Below, one piece after another: positions 18,274 to 26,572 of a stretch of 64,000 nt of DNA (positions within the stretch are counted from its first letter, which is position 1; each line of letters starts with the position of its first letter). Position numbers and translations under genes: made by a program. The stretch covers positions 32,939-96,938 of the forward strand of contig WRIY01000007.1 in NCBI GenBank assembly GCA_009782515.1. The letters are read 5' to 3'. This stretch comes from Eubacteriaceae bacterium (lineage in GTDB: Bacteria > Bacillota > Clostridia > Eubacteriales > Anaerofustaceae). The notes under the pieces are model-generated. The model ran no database searches and had not been told where the DNA came from. It saw only the letters and a program-made list of their open reading frames with translations.

Positions 18274-21200
18274 CTAAACTTGCACAATTTGATCAATACC
18301 AGTTTACCTGGGCAGAAAAGAATATGAGCCCGTCAGGGCATGGGCTTGGCATTGTTGGAGCTTCAAACAATGACTTTGCACATATAGAAGAAATATGCCG
18401 AAATATATACAACAGTGTCCGACGCGACGGGGTGCCCAGCAGGCAGCTCATTTACAGCCCCAAGAACAGGACGTTTGTTATCGCAAATGTTGCTGAGGCT
18501 CTCAACTCGCAAAGCCCGCGGCCCACAGAGCTCTATCACCTATACGAGTACAAATCCGCAGGCAAGCCGATAGCCGAGTGCCCGCCGGAAGAGTATTTGT
18601 GCCCGGACACCTTTACAAACAGCTACTATGGCGAGAACCAGGAGCTTCAAGTTGCAGAGCTGTTTAGCTACCTTCCCAGCGCTGCTGAGCTTTTGCAAAA
18701 GCACGGCATCAACGATCCCAACAGCCTTGCTTTCTTTTTGGACAAAATATACAAGGTTGCATTCGATCGGGTAACAGGCTTTATTATTGTCGGGGAAGGC
18801 GTGTCAACTGCAAACCTGTCTGACTATGCATGCGAAATGGCAGTAATTATACATTCGCTTATACCGCCTTCCGCCAAAAGCAGGGCCACTTTCATATCCA
18901 ACTCATCAGGCCAGCAGCTTCAGGCGTTTGCCTATAATTTTTGCAACCGCGCCATGCCGACATCAGACTTTATGTACAACTCAAAAGACAGATCTGCCTT
19001 GTATGAGGACAGCCCGCGCCATGCCCTGGCCATATTTATGGCAAATGCATTCTTTAGCGATCCGGAGCTGTTTGCTTCATGCAGCGCAGAGCTTGACAGG
19101 GTGATTAACTCAAGCAAGCAGTCGCAGGATGAAACGCTGCGGGTGTCTCTTGAATTCATGGGCATGCACCCTGAGGTAAAGCTGGCATCGCATGCTGCAT
19201 ACAAGTCGTTTAAGGAAATGCACAGCTTTTTCCTTATGCAGCCGGAGTTTGACACGCTCGCAGCGCAAGCGGGATTTGTCTCGCTGGCAAGCTGCATAGA
19301 CGATACAAAGGCCCTGTCTGAGCTTGCCCAGCTTGTCGCACAAAATGCTGACACTTCCTATGCGAAAGCCCGCCTTTTTGAGCTAATAGCCAGAATCGCC
19401 GAAAGCGATGCCCAGTCAGCAGGCGAGCTGCTGGAAAACAGCACAGACGCATCACTGCCGATTGAGGCCTTCTATTACTTTGCCAACACAGACCGCGAAG
19501 GGTTATTCCCGATGGCGGATGCTCCGCTCACTGATGCAAAAAACCTTAGCGAGCTTGAAGCTATGTTTGCCAACCCGACCTTCCACCAAAACCTTGAAGG
19601 CTATGCCAAAAGGGCTGCAGAGCTGTCATGGGCAGATCCGAACTTCACCTCCAAGAGCAATTACCACAGCTTTGCCACAGAGCATGGCGTGTTTGATATA
19701 TTTGAAGGCCACTCCCGCGCGCTTGCGCACAAAGCTCTAGCCAGCATCAACCCTAACAATAGCCTCTCAGCCATCAGGAGCGTAGTGCTAAAGCTCCCGG
19801 TGACTTTTGGCAAGGAGAGCAGCTTAAACCTGGAGCTTTGGAATATGGCCGCGCTGAATTCAGAGGATGATCTGGATAATCCTCTGCTGGCTGAAATAGC
19901 TGAGCTTTTAAGCCGCAAGAGCGAATATTCTGATATGCGCCTTGGAATCTTTGCACAGCAGGTAAGCTCCGCGCTTACCATCGACAAAGTCAGCGAGATC
20001 GTTTCTGGCGGAAATTGGCAGGGCGACAGCAATGCATTGCCGTTTGTTGAAGCGTTTATTGTTGACAGGATCGATGAAATTGATATGAACAAGGCAGTGC
20101 AGCTGCTATCTCTTTTCCCCTCAAGCGACAAGCTGCTTGGCGAGCTTCAGGCAAAGCTCAAAGCCAAAGAGGCAGTTTACACTTTCAGAACGCAAGGGGC
20201 TAACCGGTTCTTTGGCAATGCCGTGCAGGGAAGCGAGATAGTAGCATATGCCCACAGGGAAATAGCCTCTGATGCTGAGCGCTACTTTGATTTCTGCTTT
20301 AGGGAGAATGAGGGAATTGATGCGGCAAAAGCGCAAAGCTGGCTTGAGCAAGTAAAAGAGGCTTTTGGTGGCCATAAAGAAAACGAATTGGCTTTCCACG
20401 AATCCTTAAAAGCGTTCTTTGAATATTTTGTAGCAAGCTCTGGCGGGAAGAAGGCCCTGGGCAGGATAAAGCTTATTACGAATGTTGAGTTCAACATTGC
20501 TGCATCAGTGCTTAAGCAGCGCCCGAATGACGATGAATGCCGCATGCTGCTTGTTCACTTTGCCAACCTTCACTGCATAATTAATAGCCGCATTGCTACT
20601 TGGAAGACAATGCAGGCCTACTGCACGCTCAACGGCGGAGGCGATCCCCTTTTATTGTGCGAATTCGTTGAAGAGTCTGAAATAATGCTTATACCTGAAA
20701 AAGTAGGCGCCATTGCAGAGGGAACTGTCAACAGCGATTACTTTGCTGTTGCTTTTATCAGCTACTTCCTGGACAACTCTGAGCGCTTTGAAGAAACCTT
20801 TGGCAAGCTCAGCAGCGCTGCTTCTGATGAGGCTATGCGCAAAGCGCTGCTTTTGATGCTTGAGGGCATTCTGCCAAGCCAGGCAACGCAAAATATAATG
20901 CAGAGCAAGAGGGAAGGCTTCGCAAGGCTCTTTCATGAGCCGGGGATGCTGGACATTATTCGCCAGGCTGAAGCAAACATGCACGCGAGAGGCATTGCAA
21001 GCATTGTGCCATACCTGCAGAGTTTTGATGCAAGCCTTGCCGAGCGCTATATAGCCCATACAGCAAGCAAAGCAAGCCCCAAGCCTGAGGGCGGGCGCAA
21101 AGCCAGGCTGGGAAGCGCAAGTGCAAGCGACATTTGGTTTATGCCAATTGCTGGCGGCTTTGCGCCGGCAGTGGCTGCAGCCGCTATTTATAAAGTAATT

Positions 21201-21413
21201 GCAGCTTTCAGCACAACAAAGGTGTTCTTTGGCGCAATGCTGGCTGCGATCACAGTTTCATTCATAATAACAGCAATTAATCTGCGCCGCAGAAATACCG
21301 GCGCTGAGATAGGATCCAGCCTGAAAATATCAGCAACCGCTCTTATGTGCGTGCTCTTTATGATTGTGATGTATGTAATAGACAGCTTGCTGGCATTTGC
21401 TGGAATCGCATGA
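18270..21413 (+). CDS. large GAP1-like (GTPase-associated) membrane protein
   Basis: A 1047-residue protein. The N terminus (QYQFTWAEKN, then GLGIVGASNN) resembles the GAP1-N domain of GTPase-associated protein 1. A long all-helical middle (about 250-950), with repeated short amphipathic helices, reads like a scaffold. The C terminus has about three membrane helices (roughly 958-1045) separated by a basic loop (NLRRRNTG), so it is membrane-attached. The ATG overlaps the GTPase stop, implying stoichiometric co-translation. Its role is inferred to be that of partner or effector of the GTPase. The family match is from memory of domain patterns and should be tested by profile search. Confidence 0.6.
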   Translation: MTKLAQFDQYQFTWAEKNMSPSGHGLGIVGASNNDFAHIEEICRNIYNSVRRDGVPSRQLIYSPKNRTFVIANVAEALNSQSPRPTELYHLYEYKSAGKPIAECPPEEYLCPDTFTNSYYGENQELQVAELFSYLPSAAELLQKHGINDPNSLAFFLDKIYKVAFDRVTGFIIVGEGVSTANLSDYACEMAVIIHSLIPPSAKSRATFISNSSGQQLQAFAYNFCNRAMPTSDFMYNSKDRSALYEDSPRHALAIFMANAFFSDPELFASCSAELDRVINSSKQSQDETLRVSLEFMGMHPEVKLASHAAYKSFKEMHSFFLMQPEFDTLAAQAGFVSLASCIDDTKALSELAQLVAQNADTSYAKARLFELIARIAESDAQSAGELLENSTDASLPIEAFYYFANTDREGLFPMADAPLTDAKNLSELEAMFANPTFHQNLEGYAKRAAELSWADPNFTSKSNYHSFATEHGVFDIFEGHSRALAHKALASINPNNSLSAIRSVVLKLPVTFGKESSLNLELWNMAALNSEDDLDNPLLAEIAELLSRKSEYSDMRLGIFAQQVSSALTIDKVSEIVSGGNWQGDSNALPFVEAFIVDRIDEIDMNKAVQLLSLFPSSDKLLGELQAKLKAKEAVYTFRTQGANRFFGNAVQGSEIVAYAHREIASDAERYFDFCFRENEGIDAAKAQSWLEQVKEAFGGHKENELAFHESLKAFFEYFVASSGGKKALGRIKLITNVEFNIAASVLKQRPNDDECRMLLVHFANLHCIINSRIATWKTMQAYCTLNGGGDPLLLCEFVEESEIMLIPEKVGAIAEGTVNSDYFAVAFISYFLDNSERFEETFGKLSSAASDEAMRKALLLMLEGILPSQATQNIMQSKREGFARLFHEPGMLDIIRQAEANMHARGIASIVPYLQSFDASLAERYIAHTASKASPKPEGGRKARLGSASASDIWFMPIAGGFAPAVAAAAIYKVIAAFSTTKVFFGAMLAAITVSFIITAINLRRRNTGAEIGSSLKISATALMCVLFMIVMYVIDSLLAFAGIA

Positions 21414-21422
21414 ATTTATAGA

Positions 21423-22571
21423 TTACAGTGAGGGGCTGGGGGCTTCATATTGCTCCAGAGGCGTCTCGTCTTCCCATATGGGGGTGTGCACTGAAACGAT
21501 CAAGTCTTTGTTTTCTGTGCCTTTGGCAGCGTATAGCGCTGAGTCAGTGGCATTAAAGAATTCATTGCTTCCAAAGAAAAGCGTTTTGTCAAATTCGCAT
21601 AACCCTGCGCTGACAGTTACTGGCACATCAAGGTTAAGCCTGCGGACAGTCTCGTAGAATATCTCACGGATCTTTAGCGCCATGGTGTAGGTTTCTTTTG
21701 CATTTTTTCTTATTAGAAGGGCAAATTCATCCCCGCCATATCTGAAGGCATAGTCGCTTTGGCTTATTACCTTGTTTAGTATTTCTGAAAAGCGAAGCAG
21801 CACCTTGTCGCCAACTTCATGGCCATAGTTGTCATTTACATCCTTAAAGTTGTCTATGTCCCATATGATAAGCGAAAACTCCGATCCATCCTTGATATTT
21901 TCGGCTATAAGCATTTCAAGCCTCTCATAAAAAGCAGTATGGTTGAGCAGCCCGGTAAATGAATCAAGCTTCAGCTCCTCATCTTTGACGATCAGGTTGT
22001 TTACAACACGCGAGAGAACAAGCAAAATTACATTGCATGCAAGGCATGCCATTATCAGAAACATGCTTGTTGATACAAGCTCAACAGGCTTGCTCGCGCC
22101 GGCAATATAGCCCGGCCTTGCAGGAAGGATATACGCTGTGTAGCTTAAGTGCATAAGCATATTTATCATCAGGGTATATAGCAACGGCTTGCGGTCAACA
22201 TATACGAGTGACGCAAGCAGCGGGAAAGAGCTTACAATATAGATCGAATGAATGCGGTACAGCCTAAAAGTCAGCAGATAGCAAGACATGCTAATAAATG
22301 AGCACATGACTATTGACTGCATAAAAGGGCTGCCTTTTTTTATAAAGTAGTTTGTGGAAAATACTGCTGTTGCATACAGCGCTGCCTGAATGCCTAAAGG
22401 CACAACAAGCGAAGGCAAAGCGCTGGAGCCGTAGCTGGCTTCGCTGTTAGTGTGAATAAAAAAGGTAGCTTCTATAACAAAAATAATTATCAGGCAAAAG
22501 AAGAGCTGTCTGTATAAAAGGCGGCTCCACTCTGAAAAATCAAGCCTATCCTCATATTTAAGCTTTAGCAC
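21423..22571 (-). CDS. membrane-bound GGDEF diguanylate cyclase
   Basis: A 382-residue protein with six or so N-terminal membrane helices (to about residue 190), a short coiled linker, and a complete GGDEF domain. The active-site motif RYGGDEFALL is near residues 272-281, with the upstream DIDNFKDVND metal/substrate loop and YGHEVGDKVL. It should make cyclic di-GMP from two GTP. The inhibitory I-site RxxD is absent: SQSD occupies that position, so product inhibition may be lost. It converges on the GAP1-like gene with nine bases between stops and no obvious terminator. The membrane part resembles a generic sensor without a named ligand domain. Confidence 0.9.
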   Translation of the reverse strand: MLKLKYEDRLDFSEWSRLLYRQLFFCLIIIFVIEATFFIHTNSEASYGSSALPSLVVPLGIQAALYATAVFSTNYFIKKGSPFMQSIVMCSFISMSCYLLTFRLYRIHSIYIVSSFPLLASLVYVDRKPLLYTLMINMLMHLSYTAYILPARPGYIAGASKPVELVSTSMFLIMACLACNVILLVLSRVVNNLIVKDEELKLDSFTGLLNHTAFYERLEMLIAENIKDGSEFSLIIWDIDNFKDVNDNYGHEVGDKVLLRFSEILNKVISQSDYAFRYGGDEFALLIRKNAKETYTMALKIREIFYETVRRLNLDVPVTVSAGLCEFDKTLFFGSNEFFNATDSALYAAKGTENKDLIVSVHTPIWEDETPLEQYEAPSPSL

Positions 22572-23598
22572 TTGAAACCACCTTCTAGATCATAGATATG
22601 GCTATTATAGCATGGGTTATTGAGTTTTTAGTACAAAAATGTAAAATGCACAATATGTAAAATTGAAATACAGTTTTTTGTGAATATACTCATGTGATAA
22701 GGCAATGGCGGCTGTCTTCCAGGAAGCTTAAAAACGCCGGTTTTAAAGCAATTAAAGCAGAGGATAGATTCGCAAATGCATAAATGGCAAGCGAAAACTG
22801 CATAAAACGTTTCACTAAAGCGTTGTGTTCATGTACAAGAAGGAATGCAATCAGCTCTGGCAAGGCGGCTTTCTATTAACACTGTGCAGTTTTTTATGCA
22901 TGAAGCATCTGGGGAGATATGCTATGCATCTTGTGCCTTAACTTGCAAGCAGCCTTTGCAGCATATGCTTGGCGCTGGCTGTAAGCGCTGATGGCACTTG
23001 CATGCAGGATGAAAGGGCCAAGGCAAAACTTGGCTCTTAAAGAGATGAATTCATCAGACAGGCCAACGCCGCGAAAGAAGCGCTATGATCAGATCTGTTG
23101 AGCCTGAAGCCGTTAATCGGCTGTTTTCAGCCAAAACAGACAGCTTCTTTAGAAAGGCATGAGAAAATAAAGTAAAAATACTTGAAATAAATAATAATTA
23201 ACCTTATACCTGGCAGGCTGTTATTCATTCACGCTATTTATAATAATCTGGCCGAATAACCGGAGGGTATACCACTTTAAACAGATTGGCTCGGTTTTTT
23301 GTATTGCAGGGCCGCATTATCGGTTCATAGCAAGATGATCTAAGCGTTGCCGGCCACTGCAGTTTTGCCATCGACGGCGATGCCGAGGGGATTGCAAACC
23401 AGTTGCATTGCGCACAAAATGGTTTTGGGGCTGTGCTAAACCTGAAATTCAGGAACATAGCAGCCTCTTGTCATTGGCAATTGTACTGCAGCGCCGAAAT
23501 GCATCGAGCCGCTGCCAATAGGGGAGAGAAGAAACAGAAATGCTGCGAATTGGCAAAGCGTGGGCTTTTAGCCTCATATGCCAGTCTGGCCACTGCAC
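22572..23598. other. one-kilobase gene-poor stretch
   Basis: No reading frame has a ribosome site or recognisable protein. A 74-codon reverse frame at 23234-23458 and overlapping forward frames lack family features. The AT-rich left part (22620-22700) probably holds the promoter of the GGDEF gene. Features of rnpB, ssrA, 6S or SRP RNA were looked for and not seen. Confidence 0.4.
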
Positions 23599-23623
23599 AA
23601 AAAAAGCCGCATGCTGCGGCTTT
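23599..23623 (-). terminator. intrinsic terminator of the Cys-rich protein gene
   Basis: On the reverse strand, AAAGCCGCA pairs with TGCGGCTTT across a short loop, followed by a T run (complement of 23599-23605). It lies directly after the stop codon at 23631. Confidence 0.88.
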
Positions 23624-23630
23624 GGCGCTA

Positions 23631-24026
23631 CTATTCTTGTATGTCGTCTATGATATCCTGTGCAATGTCCTCTGCTTCCTGGGCAGCGCCTTCGAGGATT
23701 TCAGCGATTTCTTCGCTTACTGAAGGGGCGTCTTCTTGCGCTTCTTCTGTATCGCCGTGATCATGCCCACAGTCGCATTCATCATCGCAGCATTCACTGT
23801 CGCCTTTCATCTCATGATCGTGCCCGCAGCCGCATTCATCATCACAGCAGCAGTCATCTTCATCACAGCAATCGCACGACATTGATAAAGTGCATTTTGT
23901 GGCAATATGGCCGGCAATAAACCCCAGAGCAAAAATTGCCATCTTTCCACATAATCCTAAGCCGTATCTTCTATAGCCAAATCCATCAAACATATCTTTT
24001 AGTCTCCTTTTTATCCGTTGAGCCAA
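23631..24026 (-). CDS. Cys/Asp/His-rich membrane protein, probable metal binding
   Basis: A 131-residue protein of unknown family: a basic N terminus, one membrane helix (about 24-40, KMAIFALGFIAGHIA), then a stretch dense in Cys, Asp, Glu and His containing two copies of CDDECxCGHDH, and an acidic amphipathic C-terminal helix. The doubled motif would suit binding of several soft or transition metals (Zn, Cu, Cd); a metal store, chaperone or sensor are all possible. It has its own terminator and appears monocistronic. Codon use looks like that of its neighbours. The gene is convincing because frame, terminator and motif repetition agree; the function is inference. Confidence 0.75.
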   Translation of the reverse strand: MAQRIKRRLKDMFDGFGYRRYGLGLCGKMAIFALGFIAGHIATKCTLSMSCDCCDEDDCCCDDECGCGHDHEMKGDSECCDDECDCGHDHGDTEEAQEDAPSVSEEIAEILEGAAQEAEDIAQDIIDDIQE

Positions 24027-24092
24027 TTATACCAGCATACAAAAAACGAACCAATATACAGCCGCTTTTATTTTGCAATCGCTGAAAAAGGC

Positions 24093-25469
24093 TTATTGCT
24101 TTTGCATAAGCGCCACTGTTTCCACATGCTCTGTATGCGGAAATAAATCAACAGGGCAAGCAATCGTCGGCTTATAGCCATATTCTTCAAATGATTCTAG
24201 ATCGTGCATAAGGCTTTGCGGCTTGCAGCTTACATAAACAATGGCAGGCGCTTTGAGCTTTGCCACTTGCTCGCAGACTTTTTTGCCAAGGCCTGCCCTT
24301 GGAGGGTCTAAGGCTATAAGATCAAACTTTTCTTTATTGCTTTTTAAGAAATCTTTTACATCGCTAGCCTCAAAGCGCGCGTTCCCAATATTGTTTATTA
24401 TTGCATTTTCCCTAGCGCTTTCAATAGAAGCTTGCACTATTTCAACGCCATATACACTGCGAAATGCCCTGCTAAGCACAAGGCCAATAGATCCAATGCC
24501 ACAGTACAGATCAAGAGCGCTAACTGATGCATTGGTGCTTTGCGCATACTCAAGCGCCTTGCTGTACAGAAGCTGCATGCCTTTTGTATTGGTTTGCATA
24601 AAGCAGTCTATTGCAAGCTTTAGCCTAACGCCCAGAACATGCTCCTCTATGCTGCCTTTGCCATACAATAATACTGGCTTCTCAATTATTACTGCATCAG
24701 AGTATGAATCGTTTTGTATATGCACTATCCCTGCAATGCTGCCCTCAAGGCTTAAGCTGAGCAAGCAGTCTATAAATGCTTCGACCCTTAGCTTTTGGCT
24801 GCTGGTGGTTACCAGGCCCACCAATATTTCACCGCTCGCTTCCGATTGCCTTAATATTAGATGCCTCAGCCAACCCTCTCTGGCAATAACTTTATAGGGC
24901 GCTGCGCCCATATGCCTAAAATGCTCCTTGACAGCATTCGCTATAGCGCTAAAATCCTCCGGGCATATATAGCAGAACTCAGAAGATACGATGTCATGGT
25001 GCTTTCCCTTGGCATGAAGCCCCAGCTCCAGTGGGCCATCCTTTTCAGAGTCGCCGAAAGAGAATTCCATCTTGTTACGGTAATGGTATATATTAGGGGA
25101 AGCAATTACATCCTCAATTGTGCAGCTTGGATACGAACGATTAAGCATCTGGCTTACATACCGGCTTTTTAGCTCAAGCTGTTTTTCATATTCGCAATCA
25201 AGAAACCGGCACCCGCCGCAAACACCGAATTTTTCGCAAGGCGCTTCCTTCTCAAAAGCCGCTGGAGCAATTGTGCGGACTGCTTTGCCCTCCCAGCGGC
25301 TTTGCTTCATTTTAGTAATTTTAACCTCTGCTTTTTGCCCTTCATACCCGCCTTCTATAAAAACCTTCATGCCGTTATAGAATGCAAGTGTTTTTGACAT
25401 CGAGATATTTTGAGCAATGTCAAGCTCAATGTTACTTCCTTTTTTTACTATTTCATTCATACGGTTCAA
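24093..25469 (-). CDS. TrmA/RumA-family rRNA (uracil-C5) methyltransferase
   Basis: A 458-residue enzyme with an N-terminal TRAM domain, an iron-sulfur cysteine set (C78, C84, C87 and a fourth in the fold), a central insert, and a C-terminal SAM-methyltransferase domain: ALDLYCGIGSIGL for SAM binding, LIALDPPRAGL, and the nucleophile Cys in YVSCKP, followed by HTEHVE. The family forms 5-methyluridine in 23S rRNA or tRNA; Gram-positive members are RlmCD-like. The cluster motif supports the rRNA-modifying RumA type over TrmA. Single gene. The ATG is in a good frame, with a possible in-frame upstream ATG three codons earlier. Confidence 0.93.
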   Translation of the reverse strand: MNRMNEIVKKGSNIELDIAQNISMSKTLAFYNGMKVFIEGGYEGQKAEVKITKMKQSRWEGKAVRTIAPAAFEKEAPCEKFGVCGGCRFLDCEYEKQLELKSRYVSQMLNRSYPSCTIEDVIASPNIYHYRNKMEFSFGDSEKDGPLELGLHAKGKHHDIVSSEFCYICPEDFSAIANAVKEHFRHMGAAPYKVIAREGWLRHLILRQSEASGEILVGLVTTSSQKLRVEAFIDCLLSLSLEGSIAGIVHIQNDSYSDAVIIEKPVLLYGKGSIEEHVLGVRLKLAIDCFMQTNTKGMQLLYSKALEYAQSTNASVSALDLYCGIGSIGLVLSRAFRSVYGVEIVQASIESARENAIINNIGNARFEASDVKDFLKSNKEKFDLIALDPPRAGLGKKVCEQVAKLKAPAIVYVSCKPQSLMHDLESFEEYGYKPTIACPVDLFPHTEHVETVALMQKQ

Positions 25470-25618
25470 TTATACCATACTTGCATATTTTTGCGACATT
25501 AGCCACATCATCTAGTATCTGGGCTTATATTATTTTACGAGAACTATAACTTAAAGTTAGATTATGATATTGTTAAGTATATTAATAGTTGATTGATGCA
25601 AAAAGCGAATTAATTCTA
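25470..25618. other. AT-rich spacer between divergent genes
   Basis: This lies upstream of both the methyltransferase gene and the 25619 promoter. No gene or structured element was recognised. The full non-coding stretch to 25810 exceeds 300 bases; its right half is the promoter and leader annotated next. Confidence 0.4.
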
Positions 25619-25647
25619 TTGACAAAGCAGCGAAAATAAAATATGAT
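25619..25647 (+). promoter_or_regulatory. near-consensus sigma-A promoter for the amidoligase-like gene
   Basis: TTGACA at 25619-25624 and TATGAT at 25642-25647 with an exact 17-base spacer. Transcription should begin near 25654, leaving a leader of about 155 bases. Confidence 0.85.
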
Positions 25648-25654
25648 CTCTACG

Positions 25655-25812
25655 GAATTTGAAATTTCAGCGCCATCTTCTATATCAGGGAATTTTATTA
25701 GCAACAATGCCCTAAAACGTGTTCCTGCCAATAAGGAATCGTTATCTTTTATGCACGTCTACCCCACTTATGTAAGTTATATCAAAAATCCCTGAGAAAG
25801 GCAGGATTTTTT
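25655..25812 (+). promoter_or_regulatory. structured 5' leader ending in an attenuator-like hairpin; unidentified
   Basis: The leader contains mutually complementary segments: TATTAGCA (25696-25703) against TGCCAATA (25726-25733) with one mismatch, and TTCC (25722-25725) against GGAA (25735-25738). It ends in a hairpin of AAAAATCCCTG with CAGGATTTTTT (25784-25812). The 3' arm includes the AGG ribosome site and the T run runs into the TTG start. This is the layout of a terminator or SD-sequestering switch. It matches no riboswitch class I recognise. Confidence 0.55.
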
Positions 25813-26554
25813 GGCGATGAATGTAGCAAAAGCAGCCAAACCCCTATGGTTAAAACGTCAGTTAGATATGCGTGAATTCCGTAAAATATTGCATATGCAA
25901 AGCGACTCTAAGCGTTACAAACAGTTTTTTAACAAAGATGGGTGTGGCCTTGAGATCGAATTTGGGATTAATTATACGCCGTTTGACAGCAGATACGTCA
26001 AAACCGGTCTGGAAAAATTAGCAGATATTGTACAGGGGTATGGAAAATTTGTGCCCGACGTTACTGTAATGAAAGACTTCAATGTTGAAGTTGTGCTCAA
26101 TCCACTTGAGCATGACGAGCTTCAGCGCTTGTTTGGCGATATTATGGCGATAATAAATTGCTATGATAATTTCATTATCGACGAGCACTCGGGAGTCCAT
26201 GCAAACTTTTTAGCCGACCAAAAGCTAAAAGAGAAGTTCTACTACAGCTTATGCCAGGGAAACTACAACAGCAGCAAGTTCATCCACAATAAATTTAAAG
26301 TGGATTTCTGGGAAGTAGTTACCAAAAAGGCAGATGGATCCATTATGACTTTTGATGAGTATATGGATTACCAAAACAGGATAGCTGGCAAATATTTAGC
26401 AGTTAACTTCCTAAAGGAGAATATAATCGAGTTCCGCTCACTTGATTACACTTGGGAAACAATCAGCTATGTTATTGGGCTATATGAGAGCGTGGCCATG
26501 AGCGTTGACACAGCAGTGGAGTCAGAAATGATCGAAAATCCGGCATTTGTATAA
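25811..26554 (+). CDS. amidoligase-family-like protein (glutamine synthetase-type ligase fold)
   Basis: A 247-residue protein resembling the putative amidoligase group within the GCS/glutamine-synthetase-like superfamily. It has GLEIEFG near residue 46 (the acidic ATP/metal strand), a central EVVLNPLEHDELQRL, SGVHANF (compare GxHVH in relatives) and EFRSLDYTWE near the C terminus. Such enzymes may form amide bonds on peptides or cell-wall precursors; no substrate is indicated. TTG at 25811 is preferred because AGG lies five bases upstream; ATG at 25817 is the alternative. Transcription begins behind a long leader, and a strong terminator overlaps the stop. Family moderately sure, reaction unknown. 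Confidence 0.6.
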   Translation: MAMNVAKAAKPLWLKRQLDMREFRKILHMQSDSKRYKQFFNKDGCGLEIEFGINYTPFDSRYVKTGLEKLADIVQGYGKFVPDVTVMKDFNVEVVLNPLEHDELQRLFGDIMAIINCYDNFIIDEHSGVHANFLADQKLKEKFYYSLCQGNYNSSKFIHNKFKVDFWEVVTKKADGSIMTFDEYMDYQNRIAGKYLAVNFLKENIIEFRSLDYTWETISYVIGLYESVAMSVDTAVESEMIENPAFV

Positions 26555-26572
26555 ATGCCGGATCTTTTTTTT
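26538..26572 (+). terminator. strong intrinsic terminator between amidoligase-like gene and prfA
   Basis: ATCCGGCATTT (26538-26548) and AAATGCCGGAT (26553-26563) form an 11-bp perfect stem with a GTAT loop, followed by CTTTTTTTT. The stop codon of the forward gene lies across the loop and the prfA stop is in the T run. Confidence 0.95.

Noticed and set aside
23234..23458. 74-codon reverse frame
   Set aside because: Composition and lack of start signals suggest chance; no protein family recognised.
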